Below, piece by piece: positions 25,506-34,990 of a stretch of DNA of 64,000 nucleotides. The notes under the pieces are model-generated. The model had not been told where the DNA came from, did no database searches, and saw only the letters and a list, made by a program, of their open reading frames with translations. Origin of the DNA: Bacilli bacterium (GTDB taxonomy: Bacteria; Bacillota_I; Bacilli_A; RF39; UBA660); contig CAADYO010000017.1 in the NCBI GenBank assembly GCA_900753325.1, positions 1 through 64,000 on the forward strand. Direction: 5' to 3'. The translations under genes and the position numbers were made by a program. How positions within the stretch are numbered: the stretch's first letter is position 1; each line of letters opens with the position of its first letter.

Positions 25506-26763
25506 CTTTAACACCCTCTAAACAAAAAATAGTATCAATAGTAACTTTTTTAGCCAATTTAACAATTTCACTTTTTGTAACCTTATTCATTTTTTCACGT
25601 TTAACATCAATATCATCAGTGTTAAGTAATTCCATCATTAAATAATTATTAATTATCTTACCCTGACTATCTTCAATTTCCTCAAGTGCCGTATTATAGT
25701 ATTCTTTAGCCATTTCTATATCAGTATCATTAAATTTAGAAGAACACATATCTTTTAATTCTTTTTCAATCAATTCAACTGTTCTCTTATAATTAACTCT
25801 ATCAATACCAGCTCTGATAATTAAAACATTATCAAGTTTATTAGGAATAGATACAATTGTATAACATAATGAGTTATTTTCTCTTACTTCTTTAAAAAGT
25901 TTAGAATCTGAACAGCCCCCAAAAATAATATTAAAAAGTGTCAAAGGATAATTTCTCTCATATTCGCTAAGTCCATATAATCGACAAGCAATAGCTAATT
26001 TAGACTGTGTATTATCAATAGTTTCTCTAGCAATTAATTTTTTCTTTCTAGCCTTTTTCTCCCCAACCATAAATGGAGTTTTCAACTTCTTAAAAATTCT
26101 AAACTTAAAATACTTTTTAATTAAATCACTAACATCTTTTTCAGATATATCACCAATAACAAATATATCAACAAAATCATTTTTAATCATATCTTGATAA
26201 TATCGATATAGACTCTTACCATCAATATTATCAAGATCTTCTAAATAACCCATCATTCTGTATGAAATAGGTTCTCCCATCCCAAAAACTTCAGCCATTC
26301 TAATTAAACTATAATTAGCTGGATCTTCCTTTAAAGAATTAAGAGAACTACGACAAGTATTTTTAACTATTTCTAACTTTTCTTCATTAAAACATTCATC
26401 CGTAACATCTGGATTAAATATTATTTCACTTAAAAACTGAACTGCATCAGCAAAATTACCCTTTTCAGTATATTTATCATTTAAAACAGACAAATAAAAG
26501 TCTGTATTAATATAATTACCAAGTCGTGAATTAGTAGTTCTTAAATCAGCTGCATACAAGTCCTGGGCTTTAATAGTTAATTCTCTTCTACTACTATATT
26601 TTTTACTAGACTGCATAAACATATCATTTAAAATATTACGTATAGTAATTTCTTCTTTTTTTATAAGTCTGTGAAAAGATACTCTAACTGTAATAGTCTT
26701 AAATTTATCTGTTTTAATTAAATGTAAATTATAAGAACCTAAATCTTTTTTTGTATATTTCAT
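25492..26763 (-). CDS. M16 peptidase-like protein lacking the zinc motif (YmfF-like)
   Basis: 423 residues with the fold-level pattern of M16 (for example RAGIDRVNYKRT, ENNSLCYTI) but no HXXEH in the N-terminal half. It is therefore probably the non-catalytic partner of the downstream enzyme, forming a heterodimer. It ends 14 bases inside the start of the downstream gene, which supports coupled translation. ATG follows GAGGTGAATT. Confidence 0.85.
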   Translation of the reverse strand: MKYTKKDLGSYNLHLIKTDKFKTITVRVSFHRLIKKEEITIRNILNDMFMQSSKKYSSRRELTIKAQDLYAADLRTTNSRLGNYINTDFYLSVLNDKYTEKGNFADAVQFLSEIIFNPDVTDECFNEEKLEIVKNTCRSSLNSLKEDPANYSLIRMAEVFGMGEPISYRMMGYLEDLDNIDGKSLYRYYQDMIKNDFVDIFVIGDISEKDVSDLIKKYFKFRIFKKLKTPFMVGEKKARKKKLIARETIDNTQSKLAIACRLYGLSEYERNYPLTLFNIIFGGCSDSKLFKEVRENNSLCYTIVSIPNKLDNVLIIRAGIDRVNYKRTVELIEKELKDMCSSKFNDTDIEMAKEYYNTALEEIEDSQGKIINNYLMMELLNTDDIDVKREKMNKVTKSEIVKLAKKVTIDTIFCLEGVKDEEN

Positions 26764-26796
26764 AATTCACCTCTACCCATTAGTATATTCACTATT

Positions 26797-27513
26797 TTAT
26801 TTTTTATTAGAAACACTCTCTAAAGCTAAAGTAATCATATCATTAAGTGATTTTTCTCTCTCTTCACTAGTTAAACTTCTCTTATCAAATTTAGAGTCAA
26901 CTACTGTTAATAATGATGTAGCCTGTTTATTTAGTTTTTTAGCTAAATAGAAAAGGCAAAAAGCCTCCATCTCACTTGCTAAGAAGTCATCATCTGGAAA
27001 ATTACTCATAAATTTATTTTGATCAACATAAGGATCAAAAACATCACTAGTAATTGTTTTACCTTTTTTTAAAGAAATGCCAAGTTCTCTAGCCGCCTCT
27101 TCTACATCACTATTTAACTCATCACTAGAAGCATATTCCTTATCTGTATCTCCATCAAACAGAAGTGGAAAATCACTAATTGAATAAGCACTGGTACTTA
27201 AAATTACGTCAAGTAACTTAACATCTTTATGAATAGTACCACAAGTACCAATTCTAATTATCTTAGAAACATCATAAAATTTAAATAATTCATAAGCATA
27301 AATTCCAATGCTAGGTATTCCCATACCAGATGAAAATACCGTAACTCTACTACCTTTATATTCTCCAGTATACGCAAACATATTACGTACCGTATTAACT
27401 AATTTTACGTTTTTTAAGAAGTTATCAGCTATATACTTTGCTCTCAACGGATCACCAGGCATTAAAACAACATCACTAATATCTTCCTTACTACTTTCTA
27501 TATGTGCTGTCAT
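26797..27513 (-). CDS. deoD: Purine-nucleoside phosphorylase
   Basis: 238 residues. Hexameric PNP features: VVLMPGDPLRAKYIA (phosphate site), TCGTIHKDV (GTCG-like), SEMEAFCLFYLA (ribose/base site Glu-Met-Glu) and VVDSKFDKRSLTSEER. It cleaves purine nucleosides with phosphate for salvage. ATG follows GGGAGAGTGAT. Confidence 0.93.
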   Translation of the reverse strand: MTAHIESSKEDISDVVLMPGDPLRAKYIADNFLKNVKLVNTVRNMFAYTGEYKGSRVTVFSSGMGIPSIGIYAYELFKFYDVSKIIRIGTCGTIHKDVKLLDVILSTSAYSISDFPLLFDGDTDKEYASSDELNSDVEEAARELGISLKKGKTITSDVFDPYVDQNKFMSNFPDDDFLASEMEAFCLFYLAKKLNKQATSLLTVVDSKFDKRSLTSEEREKSLNDMITLALESVSNKK

Positions 27514-27551
27514 ATCATCACTCTCCCATAACTATTGTATCAACAATTAGA

Positions 27552-27583
27552 AGAAAAAGAAATAACTATTTATTCAGTTACTT
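27552..27583 (-). terminator. Terminator of ftsK
   Basis: The minus strand AAGTAACT/AGTTATTT stem with an 8-base loop is followed by CTTTTTCTTC, overlapping the ftsK stop. Confidence 0.55.
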
Positions 27584-29840
27584 CTCCATTATTATTTTCC
27601 TCAAATTGTACCAGTACTTCTCTTGGCTTAGAGTTACCAGTTGCTGGACCAATTACTCCTCTCTCTTCTAAAGTATCAATCATTCTAGCCGCCTTATTAT
27701 AACCAATCTTGAACTTTCTTTGTAAAAGTGAAGCACTAGCTTTTTGAGTCCTAACAACAAATTCTAATACTTGTTGATATAATTCTTCCTCACTATCAGC
27801 ATCTCCTGCTATTTCATCTACCATTGCATTATCAACAGTATTATCAACCTTTTCAAGATTTAATAGTGACTCATCATATTGTGCTTTTTGTTGATCAACT
27901 GTAAAGTCAATTAATTTTTTAATTTCATCATCCGTAATAAATGAACCTTGAATACGTGTAGGAGAATTAACTCCAATTGGTAAGAATAACATATCACCTT
28001 TACCAAGTAACTTTTCAGCACCGGTCTGATCAAGTATTGTTCTAGAATCAATTCCAGATCCAACTGCAAATGAAATACGTGATGGAATATTTGCTTTAAT
28101 TAAACCAGTAATAACCTCAGTTGAAGGACGTTGTGTCGCAACAATCAAATGTATACCAGCAGCACGTGCTTTTTGTGTAATTCTTAAAATTGAATCTTCA
28201 ACCTCTTTAGCGGCAACCATCATCAAATCAGATAACTCATCAATAATAACTACAATATAAGGCATCCTAGTCTTAGAATAATCATCATGTGCATTATCTT
28301 TATTCCATTTATCAATATAAGCGTTATAAGACTCAATATTTTTAGTACCAGTTTCACTAAAAGTTTCATAACGTCTTTCCATTTCCGCAACCATTTTAGT
28401 TAAAGCAACAGCTGCTTTTTTAGGATCTGTAACAACAGGACACATCAAATGTGGAATGCCATTATAAACAGATAACTCAACTACCTTTGGGTCAACCATT
28501 ACAAGCTTAACTTCATCTGGCTTTGCTCTCATCAAAATAGAACAAATAATACCATTAACACATACAGATTTACCAGAACCAGTAGTACCAGCAATAAGTA
28601 AGTGTGGCATCTTATTAACCTCACAAACCTCAACATCACCCATAATACTCTTACCTAAAGGTACCATTAATTTCTTATCCATAGAATCCATCATTTTCTT
28701 ACTATTCATAATTTCATAGAAACTAACCGGAGTAGAAACATCATTAGCAAATTCAATACCAACCGTATTTTTCCCAGGTATTGGAGCCTCTATTCTAACA
28801 TCTTTTTTAGCTAAAGCTAATGCAATCTCCCTATTAATAGAAGTAATCTTACTAACACGAGTACCAGATGCAATTTCAAGTTCATATTGTGCAACACTAG
28901 GTCCAATATGAACCTCAACCACTTTACCATTAATTTTAAAATCTCTTAAAACTTGTTCAAGTATCTCAATATTTTTCTCTATTGAAGAATTATCTGTACC
29001 CTTTTGCCTTTTCTTAGGTTGATTTAATAAAGATAAAGGTGGCAATTGATATTTTGAATTAACAGTAGTCTCTTTTGGAGTACTACTAACAGTAGAAGCC
29101 GCCTCAACTTTCTCAGTTTTTTCTGGAACTTTAGTAAGCTCATCAATACTAGTAATTTTAATATGGCCAGTCTCTTCTGGCTTATTATCTTTGGAGTCAT
29201 CACCATCACTAATAATAACAGACTTTTTACTTTTAGCTTCCTTTTTATGTAGTTTAATTTCCTTACTCTTTTCAATAGAATTATTAATAATATCAAGAAT
29301 AGAGAATCCTGTAAATAAACAAACACCAACAATCATTAATACCCATGCTACAATCTGCATTCCTGTAAAAGAAAATAATTTAACAAAAATTGCTGATAAA
29401 ACACCACCTACAAGTCCTCCACCAACAGCCAACCAGTTTTCTAAATGTCCAGTATTCATAATACTATTAAAAGACATAACCAACTGATCAACAGTTTCTT
29501 TAAATATCAAAGTCATATTTCCATCATTTTCTAAAACAAATTCTCTATGCATCATAATTAAAAGTCCAAGTACAAATACATAAAGTCCCACTAATTTAGT
29601 AGAAAAAAAATCTGGATTCTTTCTTTTTAACAATAAATAGCAACCCACAATAAATAGTACCACCAAAAATGGCATATACAATGAGCCAACTAAAAATAAT
29701 CCAAATGAAGCAAATATTCTACCAACTGGACCATATTTACCTATACCTAAAATAGCAATTAAAACTAAAATAATTCCATATAATTCTGCACTATAACTAA
29801 AACTCTTCTTAGTATCTTTTTTCTTCTTCTTTTTTGCCAT
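27570..29840 (-). CDS. ftsK: DNA translocase FtsK/SpoIIIE
   Basis: 756 residues. Four N-terminal transmembrane helices (about 15-180), a charged linker (about 195-290), then the RecA-like motor with Walker A GTTGSGKSV (about 430-438), VVIIDELSDLMM (Walker B) and RPSTEVITGLIKANIPSR. The C-terminal gamma winged-helix (about 690-750, SLLQRKFKIGYNKAARM) reads chromosome polarity sequences. It pumps DNA through the division or sporulation septum. The start at MAKKKKKKD is well supported. Confidence 0.95.
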   Translation of the reverse strand: MAKKKKKKDTKKSFSYSAELYGIILVLIAILGIGKYGPVGRIFASFGLFLVGSLYMPFLVVLFIVGCYLLLKRKNPDFFSTKLVGLYVFVLGLLIMMHREFVLENDGNMTLIFKETVDQLVMSFNSIMNTGHLENWLAVGGGLVGGVLSAIFVKLFSFTGMQIVAWVLMIVGVCLFTGFSILDIINNSIEKSKEIKLHKKEAKSKKSVIISDGDDSKDNKPEETGHIKITSIDELTKVPEKTEKVEAASTVSSTPKETTVNSKYQLPPLSLLNQPKKRQKGTDNSSIEKNIEILEQVLRDFKINGKVVEVHIGPSVAQYELEIASGTRVSKITSINREIALALAKKDVRIEAPIPGKNTVGIEFANDVSTPVSFYEIMNSKKMMDSMDKKLMVPLGKSIMGDVEVCEVNKMPHLLIAGTTGSGKSVCVNGIICSILMRAKPDEVKLVMVDPKVVELSVYNGIPHLMCPVVTDPKKAAVALTKMVAEMERRYETFSETGTKNIESYNAYIDKWNKDNAHDDYSKTRMPYIVVIIDELSDLMMVAAKEVEDSILRITQKARAAGIHLIVATQRPSTEVITGLIKANIPSRISFAVGSGIDSRTILDQTGAEKLLGKGDMLFLPIGVNSPTRIQGSFITDDEIKKLIDFTVDQQKAQYDESLLNLEKVDNTVDNAMVDEIAGDADSEEELYQQVLEFVVRTQKASASLLQRKFKIGYNKAARMIDTLEERGVIGPATGNSKPREVLVQFEENNNGEVTE

Positions 29841-29920
29841 ACTGACTCTCCCATCATTCTAAAATAATTATACTAAAAAAGTTTAATATTTTAAATAGTA
29901 AAACATAAAACTTTACATCA

Positions 29921-29945
29921 AAAAGAAAAAGAGCCTTAAGCTCTT
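29921..29945 (-). terminator. Terminator of efp
   Basis: On the minus strand AAGAGC-TTAAG-GCTCTT is followed by TTTCTTTTT just past the efp stop. Confidence 0.75.
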
Positions 29946-30493
29946 GATACATATTTTCCATCAGCTGTTGAAACAATAATTACTTCGCCCTCTTCAATAA
30001 ATAAAGGAACACGAACCATTAATCCAGTTTCACACTCAGCATCTTTTAAAGCATTATTAGTAGTATTACCTTTAACAGCAGCTTCAGTATGAACAATCTT
30101 TAATTCTACTTTATCTGGTAAATCAATTCCTAATACTTCACCTTCATATGTAGTAATATAAACCTCTAAGTTTTCTTTTAAGAACTTAGCTCCATCTCCA
30201 ACAATACTTTTATCAAGTTCTAATTGTTCATAAGTATCCATATTCATAAAGTAATATGTATCACCCATATTATAAAGATATTGCATTAATGTCTTTTCAA
30301 TTCTAGCAGTTGCTACTTTAACACCTGCATTAAAAGTCTTTTCGAAGATAGCTCCAGTTCTTAAGTTTTTTAACTTAGCCTTTACAATAGCTGCACCTTT
30401 TCCAGGTTTAACATGTTGAGTTTCCATAACTACAAAAATAGCTCCATCAACTTCAATAGTAATACCATTTTTTAAATCATTAGTACTAATCAC
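29936..30493 (-). CDS. efp: Elongation factor P
   Basis: 185 residues. The KOW-like N-terminal domain carries the tip lysine in KPGKGAA (about residue 30), and the OB domains end with VPLFIEEGEVI and DGKYVSRA. It relieves ribosome stalling at polyproline. The start is GTG 30493 with AGGAGGTG six bases upstream; the earlier GTG at 30502 overlaps that site. No lysine-modifying enzyme is seen in the window. Confidence 0.94.
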   Translation of the reverse strand: MISTNDLKNGITIEVDGAIFVVMETQHVKPGKGAAIVKAKLKNLRTGAIFEKTFNAGVKVATARIEKTLMQYLYNMGDTYYFMNMDTYEQLELDKSIVGDGAKFLKENLEVYITTYEGEVLGIDLPDKVELKIVHTEAAVKGNTTNNALKDAECETGLMVRVPLFIEEGEVIIVSTADGKYVSRA

Positions 30494-30505
30494 TATAAAC
30501 ACCTC

Positions 30506-30694
30506 CTATCTTTCTTTTTTAGATCCAGTATATCTTGTTTTTTGATAAACCTTTCCTCTTTTTCTTACACATTCACGCGTATTCTCACCATAACTACTAA
30601 TAGGAGAAATAGTTCCGTCTAAAAAGCTAGGAACCCTAGCCTGACGTTCAATCAACTTATCAATATTTTCTGGTGCCTTTAAATTTTTATCCAT
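30506..30694 (-). CDS. Small basic protein of unknown function between efp and rpmG
   Basis: 62 residues from ATG 30694 (GGTG six bases upstream). It has an acidic/neutral N-terminal half and a strongly basic C-terminus with RECVRKRGKVYQKTRYTGSK. No signal or membrane segment and no recognised domain. The basic tail and position among translation genes hint at RNA or ribosome binding, which is inference only. Confidence 0.6.
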   Translation of the reverse strand: MDKNLKAPENIDKLIERQARVPSFLDGTISPISSYGENTRECVRKRGKVYQKTRYTGSKKER

Positions 30695-30710
30695 AAAATT
30701 CACCAATTAA

Positions 30711-30872
30711 TTATTTCTTTTCCTTATGTACAGTATGTTTTCTACATCTAGGACAGTATCTATTTAATTCAAGACGGTCTGTTTTCTTAACATTTCTTTC
30801 AACTCTATAATTTTCTTCCTTACATTCAGTACAAAATAGAGTCTTAAATTGTCTATTTCCTGCTTTAGCCAT
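30711..30872 (-). CDS. rpmG: 50S ribosomal protein L33
   Basis: 53 residues ([18 protein letters not shown], then [16 protein letters not shown] and [15 protein letters not shown]). Two CXXC pairs make this the zinc-binding form of L33. ATG follows GGAGGGATAGAC. It starts the short run rpmG, small basic protein, efp on the minus strand. Confidence 0.93.
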   Translation of the reverse strand: MAKAGNRQFKTLFCTECKEENYRVERNVKKTDRLELNRYCPRCRKHTVHKEKK

Positions 30873-30963
30873 GTCTATCCCTCCTTACGTCTATAGGTAT
30901 TATACCAAAATTTTCCCAAATTGCAAAAGATTTTTACTATTTTTAGCTAAAAAGATAAACAAA

Positions 30964-33009
30964 CTATATTCCATACATTTCATAATATTTATCAGTTACT
31001 GCTCTACTAAGTCTATAATTAACTAAACTCATATAACTAGATGAAGAAGTCAAATGAGAACTATTAGGTGAAGTAACCATAAATGTTATCTTTGGATCAT
31101 TGTATGGAGCATATCCAATAAACGAAGTTGTAATTGTCTCAGTATCTATAATTCCATCATTATCAGTATCTATAAAACTCTGAGAAGTTCCCGTCTTACC
31201 AGCAGCATCTAATCTATCATCAGTATAACCTCTACCATATCCACCAGCCATATGCATAACTGCATAAAAGCCCTCTTGAACTCGTCTCATATTTTCTTCC
31301 CGTACATTAACTGTATTTAATAATTCACTCTTATACGACATTAATATGTCTCCAAGCGACAAATCATCAGTTGCCTTTCTAACTTCTTTTAATAAATGTG
31401 GTCTCATTCTCTTTCCACTATTTGCAATTGTTGAAATATATTGAGATAACTGCATTGGTGTATAAGTTTCATATTGTCCCATAACAAAATCAAGTAAATT
31501 ACCAGCATTCTTATCAACAGAAGAATAACCCTTACTTTCAATTGGTAAATCAATACCAGTTGCAACACCTAATCCAAAAGCCCGATACATATTACGATAA
31601 ATATCAAAAGATTTCTGATTAAAATTAAGCTTCATTCCTCTATGATACTCCTGACCATTAACTCTAATTGCTGTTTTAAATTGATAAACATTACTACTCT
31701 TAGCCATTGCTGTAATATCATCAATTACTCCTAAGTCTAAAACAGAAGAACACTTCTCAGGTGCACCAGCAATCTTAACACACTCATCAAGCATCCTCTC
31801 TCCAAACTTAATAGCACCAGTTTCATAACCCACTAACATTGATGCACCCTTAACAACAGAACCAGGTGTTATAGGAGAAATTAAAATACTATTAGTATTA
31901 TCAACAAACTTATCACCCACTAATTTTCTAGAAGCCATAGCTAAAATTTCACCAGTTTTAGGCTCCTGTATAATAACAGAAGAATGATCATAATACTCAG
32001 TATTAGCATCCCTTTTACCCTGTAATATATATTGATCTATTATATTTTCAATTTCTTTTTGTAAATTAATATCAATTGTCAAAACAATGTCATTACCAGC
32101 TTTTCCCTCTTTTTTTAATTTTAACTCATGAGAATTAACTGCCTCATATACACTCTTTTCTCCCTGTAAATACCTCTCATATTCTTTTTCTAAGTAATTA
32201 AGACCAACTCGGTCATTTAAAGAATAACCAAGTTTTAAATAATAATCCTTTTCCTCCCTTGGTAAACCCTGATCAGACGAAGAAACACTACCTAAAATAG
32301 TTCTTAAAGTATCACCATACGGATAAACTCTTTCCCAATCAACTCTAGTATTAAAACCATCTAATTCTTCATTAGACTCAGATATATATGCAAACTCCCT
32401 ATCACTAGCCTCACTTTTAATAACCTTCTCTTCGTATGTATAACCCTTATTCATTAAATAATATAAGTAAGCAGCCCTTAAGTCATCCTCATTAAATTTA
32501 TTTACCTCGTCTAAACTAATTCTATCAATTTTTAACTCTAATATATCATTATTAGATAATTTTCTCTGTCTAACAAGTTCTCTTTCATCATCGGTAATCT
32601 TTTTATCACAAATTTCTGAATACTTCGCCAAATAAAATTCTTTTTTAGCACGTAAAGTAATTTTAGAAAAATCAAGTTCCAAATGAGGAGCTACTTTATA
32701 AGCAAGCCTAACCATATCCTTAGTCTTAGTACCTTTACTCTTCTTATAAAAAATAGTATTAACAGCCTTATTATCTACAATAATATTATAATTACGATCA
32801 TAAATTTTTCCTCTAGGAGCACTACTTAAAGTAACATTTTTATTAGTTAAAGAAGCTAATTTTTTATCATATTCCTTAGAATTAACAATCATAACCATAA
32901 ATAATTTAAAAAACAAAATACTAAATAAAAAAATAATCACTACAAAAAAAGCATAAATTCTCTTATTAATAATTTTTTCATAATTAATTTTCTTATATTT
33001 TTTACCCAT
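30964..33009 (-). CDS. Class B penicillin-binding protein (transpeptidase, FtsI/PBP2 type)
   Basis: 681 residues. An N-terminal anchor (about 18-42), a dimerisation domain beginning with APRGKIYDRNYN, and a transpeptidase domain with SVVK (Ser384-Lys387), SSN (438-440) and KTG (605-607). All three active-site motifs are intact. It crosslinks peptidoglycan outside the membrane. No PASTA domains, and it is not inside the mur/fts cluster, so septal versus elongation role cannot be decided. ATG follows GAGGAG. Confidence 0.93.
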   Translation of the reverse strand: MGKKYKKINYEKIINKRIYAFFVVIIFLFSILFFKLFMVMIVNSKEYDKKLASLTNKNVTLSSAPRGKIYDRNYNIIVDNKAVNTIFYKKSKGTKTKDMVRLAYKVAPHLELDFSKITLRAKKEFYLAKYSEICDKKITDDERELVRQRKLSNNDILELKIDRISLDEVNKFNEDDLRAAYLYYLMNKGYTYEEKVIKSEASDREFAYISESNEELDGFNTRVDWERVYPYGDTLRTILGSVSSSDQGLPREEKDYYLKLGYSLNDRVGLNYLEKEYERYLQGEKSVYEAVNSHELKLKKEGKAGNDIVLTIDINLQKEIENIIDQYILQGKRDANTEYYDHSSVIIQEPKTGEILAMASRKLVGDKFVDNTNSILISPITPGSVVKGASMLVGYETGAIKFGERMLDECVKIAGAPEKCSSVLDLGVIDDITAMAKSSNVYQFKTAIRVNGQEYHRGMKLNFNQKSFDIYRNMYRAFGLGVATGIDLPIESKGYSSVDKNAGNLLDFVMGQYETYTPMQLSQYISTIANSGKRMRPHLLKEVRKATDDLSLGDILMSYKSELLNTVNVREENMRRVQEGFYAVMHMAGGYGRGYTDDRLDAAGKTGTSQSFIDTDNDGIIDTETITTSFIGYAPYNDPKITFMVTSPNSSHLTSSSSYMSLVNYRLSRAVTDKYYEMYGI

Positions 33010-33081
33010 AATTTTCTCCTCACAATTAGTTTATCACATATTTAAAATCTTATTTCATATATTTTTAAAAGAGGTGATACT

Positions 33082-33336
33082 ATTTATAAAGAATTAATAA
33101 AAAAATACATAAATATTCTAACTCCAGAAGATATTAAAAAGTATGCTTTAAAAGAAAATATAGAAGTAACACAACAAGAAGTAACAATAATTTATAATTT
33201 TATAAAAAATCATTATCAAGAACTTCTCGATAATGATACTTCAGTATTTAGAATATTGAAAATTCAAATTAGACCAATTTTATTTGATAAAATTATCTCT
33301 CTTTACAATGAAAACAAGACTAAGTATTTATCTTAG
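33082..33336 (+). CDS. DUF2624-like (YqfT-type) small protein with apparent ATT start
   Basis: 84 residues. After the initiator comes YKELIKKYINILTPEDIKKY, then ALKENIEVTQQEV and a helical remainder ending NENKTKYLS. The TPEDIKKYA segment and length resemble YqfT/DUF2624, which in Bacillus sits beside the endonuclease IV gene, as here. AAAAGAGGTGAT is 7 bases before ATT 33082, and no ATG, GTG or TTG exists at a usable place in frame. The stop overlaps the convergent nfo stop by 4 bases. It is either a genuine ATT start or a gene that lost its ATG. Confidence 0.65.
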   Translation: MYKELIKKYINILTPEDIKKYALKENIEVTQQEVTIIYNFIKNHYQELLDNDTSVFRILKIQIRPILFDKIISLYNENKTKYLS

Positions 33337-34214
33337 ACCTGTTTTTTTATTTTATCAATTAAATCATCATCAAATGTTTTATTCTTAATCATTTCTATTT
33401 CATATTTATATGGAGCAAACTCTTTATCTACATAAGGTGTTTCTAATATTTTAGGAATATTTTCTAATCGTTTATTATAAATAACACTAAGTAAAGTATC
33501 AAATCCTATCTTACCAAATCCTATATTTTCATGTCTATCTTTATGACTACCTAATTCATTTTTACTATCATTTACATGTATGCAGCCAATTTTTTCAATT
33601 CCAATGATTTTATCGAACTCATCTAAAAATTTATCAAAGTCACTAAGATCATAACCTGCATCACTTAAATGACATGTATCAAGACAAACACCAATATGTT
33701 CTTTATCATTAACTAAGTCAATTATTCTTTTAATTTCTTCTAATTTAGAGCCAACTTCACTACCTTTACCAGCCATAGTCTCTAAAAGAATTCTAACATC
33801 AACCTCTCCAAGTATCATATTAAGACCTCTCGCAATATTTTGAATTCCCTTATCAATTCCAAGTCCAACATGACTACCAGGGTGTAAAACAACATTTTTT
33901 ATACCTAATTGACTACATCTTTTTAATTCATCTTTTAAAAATGAAACAGCAAAATTAAACTTAACTTCATCATCATTAGCTAAATTAACAATATAAGGAG
34001 CATGAACAATTACTTTAGAATAATCAATCTTTGCATCATTCATCTTAGTAATTGCCTCACGTGTCAAATTATCATCTATCGGATAGCGATTAGTATTCTG
34101 AGGAGCCCCAGTATAAAACATAAAAGTATTTGCCCCATATCCTAAAGCCTCATTTAAACTTCCAAGTAATTGACTATCCTTTTTAAAGCCAACATGGCTT
34201 CCAATTATTAACAT
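33333..34214 (-). CDS. nfo: Endonuclease IV (AP endonuclease)
   Basis: 293 residues, TIM-barrel family. Metal ligands lie in VIVHAPY, VVLHPGSH, LLETMAG, CLDTCHLSDAGYD and IHVNDSKNELGSHKDRHENI. It cuts at abasic sites in base-excision repair. ATG follows GGTGAGGTGG. It converges with the DUF2624-like gene. Confidence 0.95.
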   Translation of the reverse strand: MLIIGSHVGFKKDSQLLGSLNEALGYGANTFMFYTGAPQNTNRYPIDDNLTREAITKMNDAKIDYSKVIVHAPYIVNLANDDEVKFNFAVSFLKDELKRCSQLGIKNVVLHPGSHVGLGIDKGIQNIARGLNMILGEVDVRILLETMAGKGSEVGSKLEEIKRIIDLVNDKEHIGVCLDTCHLSDAGYDLSDFDKFLDEFDKIIGIEKIGCIHVNDSKNELGSHKDRHENIGFGKIGFDTLLSVIYNKRLENIPKILETPYVDKEFAPYKYEIEMIKNKTFDDDLIDKIKKQV

Positions 34215-34251
34215 AAATCCACCTCACCATAAGTATATCAAAAAACAAAGT

Positions 34252-34287
34252 CAAAAAAAAGACTTAAGGTATCTTATCTTAAGTCTT
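34252..34287 (-). terminator. Terminator downstream of the pilin gene
   Basis: A 10-bp stem AAGACTTAAG/CTTAAGTCTT with a 9-base loop and eight T on the minus strand. Confidence 0.85.
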
Positions 34288-34314
34288 AAATTATATATTT
34301 CTAATCTAAATTGA

Positions 34315-34884
34315 TTAAACTTCAGTACAGTAAATAGCAGAACCATTTGTAGCAATAGCAGTTGGATAAGTAACTGCAGCACCAGATGTTTTTGCTTTAG
34401 TACGTCCAAGTTCACTTTCTGTTATTTCACTAGCAAATCCATGTCCGCCGCCATCTTTTAAAGATATAGAATAAGCTGTTTTAACATTTCCAGAAGCAGC
34501 TGTAGTAGTAGTAATTTTTACATAACCCTCAACATCGCTATTTCCCCATGAAGATTTACCACCTTGGTCTAATAAAACAACGTCTGGATCAGACTCAGAA
34601 GAATTAATTTTAACATAATAACTACCAGCAGGTAAAGCTGAAGAAACTGTGTATACTGTATTACCAGTTGCATCTTTACCATTTGGACATTTAATTCCAT
34701 CAGCAGACCATAATGTCTTAGTAGCATTAATGTATTGTTTAGCTACATCAATAAATGTATCCTTTCTTGAATTTTCAATTGTTCTTGAAACAGCTGGAAT
34801 AGCAACCATCATTAAGATACCCATGATTACGATAACAGCTAAAAGTTCGATCAATGTAAAACCTTTGTCATTAATCTTTTTCAT
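34315..34884 (-). CDS. Type IV pilin-like protein (probable major pilin)
   Basis: 189 residues. The prepilin site DKGFTLIELLAVIVIMG is nearly the consensus (Gly7 cleavage, Glu at +5). The globular domain is Ala/Ser/Thr/Gly-rich, with two cysteines near the ends (KCPNGK and YCTEV) that could close a disulfide loop. It has more balanced codons than its neighbours, its own upstream spacer and a strong terminator, which suggest high expression. The ATPase and two other pilins are about 18-20 kb away. Confidence 0.87.
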   Translation of the reverse strand: MKKINDKGFTLIELLAVIVIMGILMMVAIPAVSRTIENSRKDTFIDVAKQYINATKTLWSADGIKCPNGKDATGNTVYTVSSALPAGSYYVKINSSESDPDVVLLDQGGKSSWGNSDVEGYVKITTTTAASGNVKTAYSISLKDGGGHGFASEITESELGRTKAKTSGAAVTYPTAIATNGSAIYCTEV

Positions 34885-34990
34885 TTAAATTTCACTCTCT
34901 CTTTCTATTTTGTTTACAATTTAATAATAGCATATCAAATTTCAAAATTCAACTGCTTTTTTTTACATTTACAAAATTTTACGAAATATG

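Noticed and set aside
29024..29332. 102-residue leucine-rich ORF inside ftsK
   Set aside because: It is an alternative frame of the ftsK linker region; ftsK itself is continuous and full length.
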